Shown in pieces: positions 13,701-26,964 of a stretch of DNA of 64,000 bases; positions within the stretch are counted from its first letter, which is position 1, and every line of letters starts with the position of its first letter. A program made the position numbers and the translations under genes. Below the pieces are notes generated by a model. It did not search any database. It saw only the letters and a program-made list of their open reading frames with translations, and was not told the origin of the DNA. The stretch comes from Mansonella perstans (taxonomy: Eukaryota > Nematoda > Chromadorea > Rhabditida > Onchocercidae): positions 1-64,000 of the forward strand of contig JBAMDO010000042.1 of NCBI GenBank assembly GCA_037074765.1, written 5' to 3'.

Positions 13701-15381
13701 GCTTTCATATTAGATCTTCAACAACTTATGTAAAACTTGGATATTTTATGAAAAGTTACATTGTTTTTTTTCTTTTATCTATACCAGCGCATCAACACAT
13801 CTTCTTCAGACTTGTTTTTGCTCTTTTCTTTGTTTCTAAATTTAAGCCAAAAGTGATCTTTGATTTTTAAATGGGCTTGTGCAAGTATTTATTCCTTCCA
13901 CTTAAAATCATTTATTTTTCAGGGTCATAGTGGACCAGTTTATTCGTTATCATTTTCTCCCGATAAACGTTTATTACTTTCATCGTCACGCGATGGAACA
14001 GTTCGTTTATGGAGTCTCGCTGTTCGTAGTAATGTTGTAGTTTACAAACATGCTGCACCAATTTGGGAGGTCCATTTGTTACTTCATTATAAGTCGCATT
14101 TTTGATAAATCAAATCTATTAAATTGTGGGGAAATGGATAAACTGTGAAATTTCAGGTACAGTTTAGCCCACGTTCTTATTATTTTGCAACCGCTAGTGC
14201 TGATGGTGCTGCGATGCTGTGGACAACCGATCGTTTACAACCATTGCGGATTTTCTCAGATGCATTGTCAGATGTCACTTGTATCGATTTCCATCCAAAT
14301 TGCAATTATTTGGCAGGTGGTAGTGATGATCGTTACGTGCGTGTTTGGGATGTATTATCTGGAACGTGTGTACGATGCTTTGCAGGTCATAAAGGATCTA
14401 TTCGAGGTTTAAAGGTGGGTTTAAGGAAAAAACTATTCCAAATTTATTAAAGCTTTTGGAACGCCCTTCGATGTGAAATATTCATGTCAAATAGAACAAA
14501 TTATCGTCCCACCGAATCAAGCTCATGCAACTATTATCTACTAATTTAGATTGCTTGTGTTTAAACGTATCTTAGATTATATATCTTTAGATACAAATTT
14601 GTAGCCCGGAATCGCTTACGATTTATTCGTTGGTAATTTGACAATATTTCCATTATCCTAATTAATATGTTTCGGCAAGTTAGTCTCTTTCATCCTGCAA
14701 TCCTGCGAACTATGAGGCTAGGTACAACAATGTATTGCTTGCACTTGCATCACTGTTGTAAAAGGTTAAATGTTTGTATTGATAAAGCAATATTCTCCTC
14801 ATTTTTTTTGTAGATTTCGCCTTGCGGTCGATATTTGGCATCATTGGGAAGCGAAGGATCGCTCATTCTCTGGGATATGGCATCGCAAAAAACGGTTTGC
14901 ATGCAGGATGTTCCTGCACTCCCATACCAGGTACCAGTAGAGTTCTCGCGTGATGGAACAGCTCTAGCCATCGCTCGAGCCGATTCAGCGTTGTCATTTT
15001 ATTCTGTGGATACGATTACAACTCATTCCGGTTCGCAGGATCATTTAAACAGTGATCCAAAGTAGGTTTATTTGAACCATATTCTCTTGCAGTTTGCAAA
15101 AATCATTATAATTCGAAGTGGATATTAGTTCTCTTCATTGAAAAAATTGTTGGCAGTTGATGATCATATACATTGACAAGACATAGCAATATGCAAAACA
15201 CTAACGGATACCAATCTTCTTTAGATGACATTCAAGATTACTCCACATTTTTTACTTTCATTGCAGGATAAATCCTAGCAGTTTTCATCTTTATTCATAC
15301 GCTACTAAAAACACATCAATTGTTGATCTGCATTTTACGCGACGGAATTTGGTTCTCGCTGTGGGCGCCTACAGACAATAA
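10717..15381 (+). CDS. TAF5: TFIID subunit 5 (TAF5), LisH-NTD2-WD40 protein
   Basis: Structural core subunit of TFIID, needed for RNA polymerase II preinitiation complex assembly in the nucleus. Thirteen exons: 10717-10800, 10884-10965, 11286-11456, 11576-11699, 11937-12049, 12284-12358, 12681-12834, 12955-13123, 13502-13636, 13923-14069, 14157-14414, 14814-15061 and 15267-15381, giving 624 aa (human 800, which has a longer N-terminus). Residues about 5-28 resemble a LisH motif (LTAESLQQILAFLKKNGL). Exons 3-6 encode the TAF5 NTD2 domain (ALIFPVFAHLYIQLIVEG, then NQFVVRMSKSAIKQLEPFL). A Lys-rich linker (SKKKDTNGPTPDRIPLPAP) precedes the WD40 propeller, with GHSGPVYSLSFSPD and DGTVRLWSL in exon 10. 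The end, DLHFTRRNLVLAVGAYRQ, is the family signature. Exon 8 has tandem NAGNAG acceptors (CAGCAG ending 12951/12954). It converges on WDR82. Confidence 0.95.
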
Positions 15382-16052
15382 GCTACAATAATACTGTTGA
15401 GAATATCCATGGCTTTAATTGTAAAAGTGTCCCTATTTGCATATTTCAGTATGGAAATATTGATGAAAGTAATGTAACTAACAGTTTAGTAGAAAAAAAC
15501 ATTTTACACTTCGAGATGACCTGTAATTTGAAGCAAACACTATTTGGTTATTGTGTTATCTGGTTCTAGATTATTTACAAAAAATATATTTTCAGCAAAT
15601 ATTTCAGTCCTAAACATGAAAATTTAGATTATGGCAGAGCTGCAGCAGAAATTAAGAACTTAAGCTTTGACTGATATTAAAGTATGTGTATGTGTTAACT
15701 TTTCTTTGTCGAATTAAGCGAAAATAACTGCAACGTCAAATTTGCCCTTAACAATTTATAATATAAACCAAAATGAAGTTGTTATTTAGTTGTTCAAAAG
15801 TTTATATGGATAACCAAAATTGCATAGCTATGTACAGATTTCTTACAAAACTCATATTGCGATAAGAAATTTTGCTGTTACAGCCTTTGTGCATCACAGT
15901 GTTGAAGCTGCCAACCATGATTGTAATGGCGGATAATGACACACTTCATTTCTTTCCATCTATATGAAACACAGAACTTGATTGGTGACCATCCAAACGA
16001 CATAATATTTACAATTGATTGCACAATTTTATCCAGATCGTAGAAAAAACTG
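15382..16052. other. Convergent 3' region of TAF5 and WDR82
   Basis: About 670 bp between two stop codons facing each other; it should hold both 3' UTRs. I see no other gene. Confidence 0.6.
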
Positions 16053-19000
16053 TTATTCTTCTGTTGGTAACCACAAATTCTAAAAAACAAAATCTTTTTT
16101 TTGACGACAATGGAAGGGTAACTCTAGTGAAGTGTTTATCGAATGATTTCTTAGCATCAAATGCTTACTAGTGTTGTGCAAGCTGTAGCTAGCATGAAGA
16201 ATCGTGGATTGAATAATATTTTATGAATAAGCGGAGAATGTCCTGAAGCAAGTTTTGCAATTCTTTGGCCAGTAGCAACAGACCATGCTACTATACTGCT
16301 ATCTGTGGAACCACTGAAAACATACTGTGCGTCAGCACAGAATGTTGCATCTAGTTCAATACCTTTACTGTTTTCGTGACCTGAAAAGGCCAATTGGCAG
16401 TTTCTAGTGCAGTCCTCTCACATAAGTGTGGTGATCATATCTTGAGCAGAAACAAAGATGTAATGTTTTCAGAAACAATACTAAGTAGCGCATACTGAAA
16501 CAATTAAAGTGATGATAAAACCACTACATTATCCAGGACTTGTGAAACGCCGCTATCATCGAATTATGTCAACCAAAGTTTTTTCTGACAAGCAGAATAT
16601 TTTGAATTATTTTGAAATATGCACATTTGTCAAAAAAACTGAACAAACCTCTTAAAACGTGAATCAATGTTCCTTTAAAGGAATCAATAAGAGTAACTGA
16701 AGATCCATTCGTTGTGATCATAATCATTTTACCATCGGGAGAAAACTTTAGACCTGTCCAATCTTCCTTTGCCTCATTTTCCACCTTAAATGTCGTAAAC
16801 GGCCCCTGAAAAAAATCAAGTGAAATGCTCAAATGAAATACCATTCTTCAAAAATCTATAAGAAGTGTCGTTTTCCAACTGTAGAATTAACGGAATAATC
16901 TCCTAAAACACAAAATATTAATGAAACATGCTTCACAACACATTCGACACTGGATGTCAATCTTTGGATCCAAGGGAACTAACGGAGAACACACAGCAGT
17001 GACGATTTCTGAATCAGCATAAACTCAGTTCACAATCTCGAGGAAGACATGGAAGTACGAAAACTTAAGCATAAATTACAGTAAATTAATTCATTAATTA
17101 ATTATAGTAAATTATTTCAGTACAGATTTCTCTTTCTTCAGAAAAAAACGATAAAGAATTTAATCTCACCTTGTCAAATGACCTCAAATCATACAACTTG
17201 ATTGTGTCAGAATTGATCCCTGCTGCAAATATTAAACCTTCCGGATCGAAAGCGGCGACAGGTCTTGAAGGTACATGCATCAACCCCTAAAAGCAATATA
17301 AAAATAGTGTGAAAAGAACCAACAAGTCTTTCCAATTATTCAGTGCAACAAGCCAGTACAGTACTTCGTAGTGTAAAAATCGTACAGTGCTTTTCAGTAC
17401 TTGTACAATATTATCATACAGTACTTTTTAGTACTTGTACAATATTATAAAAATTTTTAGTTTTTAACGAGGATGAATGAAAATTAGGAAAGAATTAGTG
17501 CAAAACATTAGAAAAATTGAAAAAATATGAAGCATACCTGGCAACTTTGTATTCGAAGATCCCATAAACGGATTGTCTTATCCAAAGAACCAGAGAGGAA
17601 CATATCATCTAACGGAGACATACAAAGTGCCACTACCCTACAGAACCGAAGCAAAATCAATTTTTAAACAATTTGACAAAACGTATAAACGAGTAAAAAA
17701 AACAGCTTACTTTTTCTGGTGTCCAGGAAAATATCTGATATACTTGTTATCATGCAACGATAGATATCGGATAACATCTAAAAAGCAAACACAACGAGAA
17801 ATGAAACAATTTTATCATCCATTATTTATTAATTTATGTGGATGTGTTCAATACTGTTTGATAAAGAAATGAGTTTGGAATTCCTACATCTCAGAACTAT
17901 TTCCAACCTTTTCCTGACCACTGACCATTTTGGCTTTCTTATTCGCAACGACGATCACACGTAAGGTAAAACACAATAAACTCCGTTCATACAGAAATAA
18001 ATTTAAATCAAAACCTCTGACGTATTAAGTAAACCTTTAAAGTATTAATTAAGAAGAACCCTCCTCTTCGTATTTACTCGCGTCGCTCTTGCGGTACATA
18101 TTTTAATTCTCCGTTTTTTTTATACTGTTTTTGAAGACACCGTCTCGACTACTTTAGAATTATAAATACCGCTTAAATTTTTTTCTTCAACTTCCACAGG
18201 ACAGCCATATGAATTTGTTATATAACTTTATCTAACTATCAAAGGACAGCTGCATGAGTCCGCACCATTTTAAGAATACCTGTTATTTTTTTCAATGCTT
18301 AAACGATTTTAAAATACACTCATTTAAATACTTCCAAGTGTGGTTAAAAATTATAAAGGAACAAACCGTTAACAACTAATACAGTTAATTGAAACTCACC
18401 ATCAACTTTCGTGGAGCAGTGTATAGCGTTTGTTGTATTGTGCGCGAATTGTATTAAATCTACGCCATATTTTTTACTGTTTACCTAAAGATTTACATTC
18501 TGTCCTAACTTCAAGATCAATTTAAAAAAAAAAAAGAAAAAATAATTAAACAAAAAATATTACTGGCCATTCAATCTCGCACTTTATTACGTTCTAATTG
18601 AAAATCAGCAGCTAGCATTCCAGATTTGTAGTTCAAAAACCCAACAAGATAGGCTAGCCTATCACATACAAGTTGCAGAACTTGAATAATCCTACTATAT
18701 CAATGACATTACCGATCGACTTTTCTGTCCACTGATACAATCATACATTATAATTGAATCATCATCGGAAGATGAAATCATTTGCAAGCCATCCGCACTG
18801 AAATCCAAACTGTTAATTCGGGCCTGAAATCATACGATTGCTTAGGTTCATTTGGTTATTCTATTACAGTACATTGATAATAATGATATATTTAAGTTTT
18901 CAAAAAAATCATTCGCATGACGAATTTGTGCTTTTAAATCTACCGGAATTAAGCAGACATGTATAAATAATATCGATTTCTTGATATTTTAGATACAACT

Positions 19001-19088
19001 ATCATCTTCATCTCATACTATAAACCTGATTATCGTTGAAACTCTTCGCAGGCCTCATACTTGTAACTGTCCTGTCATTAGCCTTCAT
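16053..19088 (-). CDS. WDR82: WDR82 (Swd2), WD40 subunit of SET1/COMPASS and PNUTS-PP1
   Basis: WD40 adaptor that links the SET1 H3K4 methyltransferase complex, and a PP1 termination complex, to Ser5-phosphorylated RNA polymerase II. Nine minus-strand exons: 19026-19088, 18713-18823, 18400-18484, 17711-17777, 17538-17637, 17170-17286, 16649-16805, 16169-16380 and 16053-16079, giving 312 aa (human 313). Signature stretches are [75 protein letters not shown] and [13 protein letters not shown]. The last exon is only 27 nt and encodes NLWLPTEE plus stop, matching the family's conserved end. The short first exon starts [20 protein letters not shown] and aligns with the vertebrate N-terminus. All junction phases agree. 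Confidence 0.94.
17391..17456. repeat. Imperfect tandem repeat in WDR82 intron
   Basis: Two copies of about 34 bp sharing AGTACTTGTACAATATTAT, each preceded by a TACAGT(A/G)CTTTT segment. It lies inside the intron 17287-17537. Confidence 0.65.
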
Positions 19089-20281
19089 TATGTCCAAATT
19101 CTATTGACTGATTTGAAATCTGAAACACCAACGATCTCAATTATACAATGGATATACTTTCCTTGAATCACTGCAATCATATCTCCCGATGGAACGTTAA
19201 ATTTTTAAAATTTTTCTTTTACTCTGTCCAACCCTAAAATAGTTTGTTGAATGTATTTCATACATTATACCATTTTTCTTGCCTATCAAATCAATTCATT
19301 TGTTATTAGTCAATTTGTCGAAGGGAAATAGTACTGTATATCACAGCCTAGTTCAAATATTACCTCATTTCTTCTTGGCTCGAGCCCCAAATTCCACTAG
19401 TATTGTTTAACGACTGCACAATGCAGCATCTTAATGAAAATTATGGTCCCAAAGTTTTTTTCGGATGGAAAAAGAAAAGAGTAAGGAACGAGTAGGTAAG
19501 TAGGAACTGATGGTATGGAGGAAGGATAATTATTTTGGTGGAAATGGATAGAAATGAATATATGTATTGTCGAGACCGGGAGACCATCCTAGGATTGATT
19601 TATTTATAAGTTATTATAGTGATTCAAGATTCATAATCTTGAAAAAGTTTCAACTTCGGAAAAGAGAAATTTCATCTACTTTTGATCACTTTATAAAGTA
19701 TACATGTTCTCTTATTGCATCTTTTCTTTTCTTTTTTTTTTTAAATTCTTCAAAAATTTGAAATTATCATTTGAAATTCTGCAAATGTCCACTTTACACT
19801 TATGTTCTATTCCGTGGAATTTCTTGCTTTCATCGTAACTAACTTCAACTAAATAGAGGAAAATATGTGTGAAATAAGATCGAATAGTTCACCAAATAAT
19901 GGCTCAGTGTTATAGAAGTTTGATAGTTTGACGGATTTGTATAAATTTCATAGTAAATGAAATCGTGATAAACAAGTTCCTTCAACTTTCGTTATACATT
20001 ATTACAACAATTATTGATAATGATTACTGATATTGATATTAATTATTGATGTATTATACCATCATTGTTGATATATTATATTGCATTGTTGCATTATTAA
20101 TTATTCATATACATATACATTATTGTTTTGCTCAAATTCCATCTGATAAGTTAATTCATTTTTCATTCATTGCTTGTAAATTGTTATTTATTTTCAGACA
20201 TGATAGTGTGCCCAAACAGGAAGTATTTGTGACCACTGAAGGAAACATCATTTAAGCTGTGAAAATATAACAAAGCAGAGA
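19089..20281. promoter_or_regulatory. Shared upstream region of WDR82 and AP3B
   Basis: About 1.2 kb between divergent start codons, AT-rich, with T-tracts. No coding exon or defined promoter motif was recognised. The stretch from about 20020 to 20110 is dense in TATT/ATTA and of low complexity. Confidence 0.45.
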
Positions 20282-20613
20282 ATGGGAAGTTTTGGTGAGG
20301 GATTAACGAGTCCCGAAGTGGAAATTGTGGAGGGAGGGGTTGTCATGGACAGCAAAACGTTGGTTTTTTTTCCAAGTTTGAAACAAATAATTCAGAATTT
20401 ATAAATGCAAGTCAAAGCAAGAAAGTCATTCTTAGCTGATTTACAAGTTTAGGCGTTTTGCTGACCTGAAAGCAATGCTGGAAAGCTCAAAAGATAACTT
20501 GAAAATGGATGCTATGAAGCGAATCATAAACGTAAGCTTATATGTTAACGATTGATGTCCACTAGATTTTTCATTTCAGCATGAAATGTGCTTAGTTATA
20601 CAATCAAATAAAG

Positions 20614-20648
<35 letters not shown>

Positions 20649-23600
20649 AGAGTCTGAGCTTCAGATGAGAACAATTTTTGTCAAAATAAAGTTCGAAATT
20701 AAGTTAGGAGACTAAGTTTTCTAGTGAAAACCATACTTGATTGAATGATATATTTATTGTTAAGCTGGTAGCGAAGGGGCGTGATGTATCAGAGTTATTT
20801 CCAGCAGTTGTTAAGAATGTTGCTGCTAAAAACCTTGAGGTTTGCTTGTGAAATTTAAATTTGAAAATAAATTTATTATGAAAATATTTCCTTAAATTTC
20901 TCGAAATATTTGTATGTTATTTGAATAGGTCCAAGTTCTTACAGTTAAAGAAATTGGTTTTTGTTTATCTGGTGAGATACGCTGAAGAGCAACAAGATTT
21001 GGCACTTCTTTCAATCAGTACTTTTCAGCGCGCATTAAAAGTAAGTTTGGAAATTCGCAAAGAATGTTTTGATATTTGATATTTTTAATACTTCTAGAAC
21101 ACTCCGGATAACAAGGATTTATTGACATTCCATTCTATCAGTTTTTGTTTCATTTCAGGATCCCAATCAACTTATTCGGGCAAGCGTCTTACGTGTTTTA
21201 TCAAGCATTCGAGTACCGATGATTGCTCCAGTAATGTTGTTGGCTATACGTGAATCTGTCCGTGACATGTCTGCGTATGTCCGAAAAGTTAGAAACCTTA
21301 ACATAGTTCCTTCCAGAACGTTTCTGTATTCTAAGTCTTTTATATTTAAAATTTTTTAGCCTTCATTTTAAAATCCAAGTTTTTTAGGTCGCTGCGCATG
21401 CAATACCGAAATTATATTCACTTGAAGAAAGTTTACAACCAGAACTGATCGAATGTATTGATTATCTTCTTGGTGATAAGCGTACTCTTGTACTCGGCAG
21501 TGCAGTATACGCTTTTGAGGAAACTTGTCCGGATCGATTTGACTTGCTTCACAGACATTACCGTACTTTGTGTAAGGTGCTCCTTTCATGATTTAAGCAA
21601 GACAAAAAATCTGTTAAGTGAAATTTCATTTCATTTCGTTGCATATTCATGAAAAGTCAACTTTTAATATACGGACTATTGTGCGGATTAAGGCAATAGT
21701 ACAGACTGGAGTGTTTAGAAATATCGATGCATCATGAACAGAGGACAATGAAGCCTGTAGAAGACATTCAGTCATGTTCTGTCTGTATGTAGAGTTTATG
21801 TGACCAATAAAATTCAGGCCATAGTTGATGTGGATGAATGGGGACAGGTGGTGATGATTGGATTGTTGACTCGTTATGCTCGTAGTCAGTTTGTTGCACC
21901 AACGGAAGCAACTGATCCAGATCTTACGCTTCTTCTTTCGTCCTGTCGACCATTGCTTCAGAGCCGAAACTGCGCTGTAGTTATGGCTGTCGCCCAATTG
22001 TTTTATCATTGCGCACCATCCTCACAAATACAGATTATCTCACGCGCGCTTGTCCGACTGTTACGTGGCCCACGTGAAGTACAGAGTGTTGTACTTGTCA
22101 ACATTGCAACGATTTGCGCAACTAACCCGGTACTTGGACGACTTTATTTTGCTATAATCAATATATGACTAATGAAAAAATTTATAGAATAATGTGCATG
22201 TGAGAGAGATGTCATATCTCAGATAAGCATGCATATATTTTTTAGTTTTTTTTTTGTATCTGTTTGCATTGGATCATCTCGTGCAACGGGAAAATTTTGT
22301 TTATTAGTAACAAGTTGCATGCCATATTTATGGTACTATCATCACATTCAGGTATCATAAAAGTGGCTTACAATGCCAGATGTATTGATCTGTTGCAAAT
22401 CGAGTATCTTTCTTTGTATTCTGGCAACTGCATATTAAATACATCGTTTTTTTTTTAAGTTTTTGCCTGTTTCGAATGTATTTTTCTCATTGAGCTGTTT
22501 GTTTCACTTTCTTACAGAATATGTTCGAACAATTTCTGAAAAGCTTTTTCATACGTCCGTCGGAACCAAAGCATATCAAATTGCTGAAGCTTCAAGTGTT
22601 GACCTCATTAGTTTCGGAAACAAATGTACAGCTGGTTCTTCGTGAATTACAGGTATAAAATGGTTTGCATTTTTTTTTTATATATGTTATATCCGAATTA
22701 TGAGAATATTTTGGTTGCGCTTGGCAAAACAAAGGGTTCTGTTATTGATACTATTATATAGATCTGGTACATAGTTAAAATTTGAACGTATGAAGTTTTC
22801 CTTGATAATTTTAGACCTACGTTGGTATGGCAGAAATGGCAGATGCTGCGGTAGAAGCAATAGGACAGTGTGCTCTTCGCGTTAGTTCTGTTGCTAATTC
22901 ATGTCTCTCCGGATTGCTATCCTTGATTTCTTCATCGAATGAAAATGTTGTTTCCGCTGCTGTACTCGTTTTAAAAAGGTCGTTCATTGCTAATAACAAA
23001 TTAATCTAAACTTATGTTCTCTTGAAAGGAAACAGTTATTTAGAGGGAGCTGTAAAATTTTTACAGTAGCGTAGAGAATAGTTAGAGAAGTTACAGTTGA
23101 GTTGACACTAATAGTGGAGGGTTATTTCGAAATTTTCTTTTCAACAGTTTTGCTATTAAAATATGAATGCACTTTTTTTCATTATGTATTTTGGATTCTC
23201 ATGAAGTTTAAAATTTAAATTTTTGCAGATTATTGCATACGAATCCTCCCTTGCATTTACTTACTCGTGTACTTCGTCTCATTGATTCTGTCAAAGCATC
23301 ACAAGCTCGAGCTTGTGTGATCTGGCTTGTTGCAACACATGTTGATAAAGTAAGTGCATTTTCTTATTGAATCAAGGAAAATTGTCTAAATAATATTGTG
23401 ATAATTTTTTTAGCAATTTTGAAGGATATGTAAGTCTAGGTGAAGCTTCCTTTCCACCGCTCTATGAGAATGACATAAATAATTTGCGAATAAAGTGAAT
23501 TTTAGCATTATATTCAGCATCTTATTTTTCTCAGAATTTCTTTCTCAACAATTTTCTTTTTGAAATTTGAATGCATTTTTATTTAAATGATCACCAACGC

Positions 23601-26552
23601 GTCCGTCCGGTGCAACATAGATGTGTAAGCCTTTTGAAACTCTGCAAAAAATGTGTCAAAACACATACTGAAATTTCAGTTTTGAAAATTTCGTATTTTT
23701 TATTGGATTTTCTAGGTTTCAACTCTAGCACCAGATGTCTTACGCAAAATGGCTAAAAGTTTCACGCATGAAGATGAAATAGTGAAGCTGCAAGTAATGA
23801 GTTTAGCAGCAAAACTGTGGTTCACAAATCGTCAGGAATGTGAATTACTAGTACGACATGTAATGCAGCTGGCTCGATTCGACCAGAGTTATGATATTCG
23901 AGACAGATGTCGATTTCTGCGAAATTTGCTATTCAGCAATAATAAATTATCTGCATTTGCTAGTGAAATTTTTATTATCCAGAAACCATTACCAACTACA
24001 CAGAGCACTTTCAAAGGTAAGATTAGGTTTTAAATAAATTCAAAATTTTTAGTTAAAGTTTTATTTTGGGTGAAGGAGAACCCTGAAAAGCGTAGCACAT
24101 TAGCTTAATTTTTGATCAAAAAATCTCGTTACGTTTAAAAAATTCATGTTTCTGCAAAGAAAGTCTGGATGAGTAGTCATGTAATTATTTATAAAATATA
24201 AATTTTTTCAAGCCAGAAAACTTTCATCATATATGTTTAACCGTTTTTTGTTGAAGAATATTTGCTGTTTATAGAGCTTTACTGTTTGCTGAATTTTGCT
24301 TTACAATTAGTATTCTTTTTGTTTTGAACGGTCAAAGTTAGGACACTGAAAAAGGGAATATTCGTTTGAACGAACGGGAGGATTTTTGAGAACTGAAAGT
24401 CTTCAAAAATTAAAACGGTAAAGGCAAGAAAAGAGAAAGTATGGAATGGGAATGAAAAAAATTTGGTGTTTCTTCTATTTTAGAATTATGTTCATAATTT
24501 TTGAACATAATTCTAGATCGGGAGCAATTCCAACTAGGAAGTCTGTCACACTTCCTCAACCAGCGTTGTAGACAATATCGCGATTTACCACAGTTTCCGG
24601 AGATTGCACCTGATCCGTCCATGCGAAATACGAGTCAAGTAGAAATGAATGATGATACGCGAGTCATTGATGAAATCGAAGGCAATGAAGATGAAGAGGA
24701 AGATTTTTATTCAGACGATGAAGAACAAAGTGAAGAAGATGAAGACGAAGCTAGTGATGAAGATAAGGTATATAGTTGTGTTCCACATAGAAAGGAATTG
24801 AAAAAGAAAATATAGGAAATTGACACGGACTTAATTCTGTGTCAACTTCGGTTTGAATTACATCTATAAGTAATAGTGACTTACACAATTATTATTTGTC
24901 GCTGTAAACTTTTTAATATCTGGTCAATGGGACGATGAGTTTAAATAAAAAATTTTTCAGGATGAGGATGAAAGTGATGTGGAGGAAAATGAAACTGAAG
25001 ATGATAAAAAAAGCGAGGAGGAAAGTAAAAGTGATGAAATCGAAGAAGATCGGGTTCCCATAATAGCAAAGCCTAAGATGTAAGTAAGGTGTTGTAAGGT
25101 GGAGCTAATATGCTCAGCAAAAAATATAAAACGTATAATTAAATTACCATAAAAATTAAAAAAAACAAAAAATTAGAATTTCATATATTTTGTCTCCTAG
25201 GTTTATTGTGAAGTTTTGCTTTTTCAGATCTGCAAATCTTGATCTTTTATTGGATTTAAATTTTGAGTTTACACCGATTCCTGCCAACAACTATATCGTG
25301 GGACCGAAATTGGTGAAAACATCGTTTATGCCGCTCATGAGTCATGCAGTCTGGTCTGCTGGAGTTGGTATCGATATTTGCTTTCCGCGTGAAACATCAC
25401 CAGTGTCGTCGTCCATGTGTGCAATTTTATTAAGGTTCACAAACAGTAGGGAAATTAAATCTGCAGAAATCACAGTATCCCCGAAGGTTAGTCCAATGTT
25501 TATTTAAAATGAAAACTCTCCTCTCTCCGGAAATGATTCTTGGGTAGGTTTCGATACTAGAATTCAAGTTTTATATTTTAATTTCCTGTTTTCTCTCAGC
25601 TATGATTTTAGCGAATGATTCAGTTTAAAATGTTATGATACGCGTGTAGTTTCCCACAAATAGGTCGCAGTAGATTTGACTCCTTATCGTTATGTAATCA
25701 GTGTTCTTTACTTTTATGAAAAACTTTATCAAGTCTTTGGTATCTTTTGCCCTCTTCAACAAGTATTTTTTGGCTTTTATCGTAATCTAATTCATCAGCC
25801 TTTTGTGAATGTCCGTTTTTTTTTTTTTTTTTCATAATATAATATACGCAATATTTTTCAGATCCTAGACCAAGGGTCAACTAGTGACCAATTTAACGTA
25901 GACAGTTTATCACCCGGTGAAAGTGTTACTAAGAAAGTTTACGTTGACTTTGGTGATAGCAAACGGGCATCAGAATGGATTGTCAGCGAGCGAGATGCTA
26001 GCGAAGTGACAATCACCATTGAAGCTCCAATGGGCGAACAAATTGAACCAATAGCAATGACGGAAGAACAGTTCATGAACGGAATTTTGCGTCTGAGTGG
26101 AATGAACGAGCACTATGGAAATCTGAAGGAGCCTTTGAGCCCGGAAGAATTATACGCTGTTGCGAATTGTAACAGTGTCGACGGTTCTAAAGTTTGTTTC
26201 TCTAAATTAAAATCAATACTAAATCACTTGGTGTTCTGAATTAAAATTAATCAATTAGCATCGTAGAATGCTACCTCATTTTCCTGATCCATATTTTCAA
26301 GTAATTTTTTTAATTACTCATTCAAAAATGAACAGGACCATATTTTACCATTTCAAAGGAATTTTTTTGAAAGAATTGTCTGAAAACTTTTTGCTTTAGG
26401 CTCATTTCTGCGCACAGACGTTATCCAAAAAACAGGAGCTGTTGATTGTTCTGGAATCAAAAGGTGTCCACGTTCACTGTGAGAACATTGTGCTTGGCTC
26501 TTTGCTATGTAATGATATTGTTAAGAAGTCTTTGGAAACAAAGCTGGAATAG
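20282..26552 (+). CDS. AP3B1: AP-3 adaptor complex large beta subunit
   Basis: Large beta subunit of the AP-3 heterotetramer, which sorts cargo from endosomes or TGN to lysosomes and related organelles (gut granules in worms). Sixteen exons: 20282-20358, 20453-20531, 20765-20839, 20945-21040, 21159-21287, 21388-21576, 21818-22129, 22518-22652, 22815-22978, 23229-23349, 23716-24016, 24517-24767, 24961-25079, 25228-25486, 25862-26191 and 26400-26552, giving 929 aa (human 1094). The adaptin trunk is unmistakable: [60 protein letters not shown] and [20 protein letters not shown]. Exons 12-13 encode an acidic Glu/Asp/Ser hinge. Exons 14-16 form the ear/appendage, with [19 protein letters not shown]. 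The exon 4 acceptor is CTTACAG at 20944; a nearer AG upstream breaks the frame. Exon 1 has a weak donor (GTTGGT), so the N-terminus is the least certain part. Confidence 0.94.
20616..20642 (+). repeat. Poly-T tract (27 T) in AP3B intron 2
   Basis: An uninterrupted T homopolymer within the intron 20532-20764, not next to the acceptor. Confidence 0.9.
24481..24515. repeat. Perfect inverted repeat abutting an AP3B splice acceptor
   Basis: TAGAATTATGTTCA, a 7-nt loop, then TGAACATAATTCTA: 14-bp perfect arms. The right arm plus the next G is the TTCTAG acceptor of AP3B exon 12 (starts 24517), so the 3' splice site lies in the predicted stem. Confidence 0.9.
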
Positions 26553-26964
26553 GTTTTTTTTAATAGATGAATAACGGTGATTTCTTTGCTTTCATTTTCT
26601 CAAACGATTGTTCCCTTTTGCCAGATGAGCAATTGCTTTGTCGTATAAAGATACTTTGTTTTGAGTGCGAAAAGATTATCTTATTATTAGACGTCTTTAA
26701 ATTCTTCCGATTGATAAGAACTGCTAATGCTCTGCATAAATAGTTTGCTAGTAGAAACAATAATTTATCATTTGTCATGTTGTTATTGAGATATGTTAAT
26801 TTTATGCTTTATACTTTTATTTTCTCGCTGTGATAAGAGTAAGCTGTAAGGTAAGTCCTGAACTCACAGAGATGCACCTCATTCCTTACTTCAAACACTT
26901 CAAGACTTATTTATAGTTTTTATTTTTTATTTACATTTTAATTTATTTTTTATTTAATTTATTT
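26553..26964. other. AP3B 3' flank and AT-rich spacer
   Basis: Probable 3' UTR of AP3B followed by a low-complexity TTTATTT stretch (about 26910-26965) that borders the rRNA-derived segment. No gene is seen. Confidence 0.55.

Noticed and set aside
15878..16050. Minus-strand open frame downstream of WDR82
   Set aside because: The same region in another frame gives the family's conserved WLPTEE ending and stop in a 27-nt exon; the longer frame is a shadow.
24410..24622. Minus-strand frame over AP3B exon 12
   Set aside because: Antisense shadow of a certain plus-strand exon.
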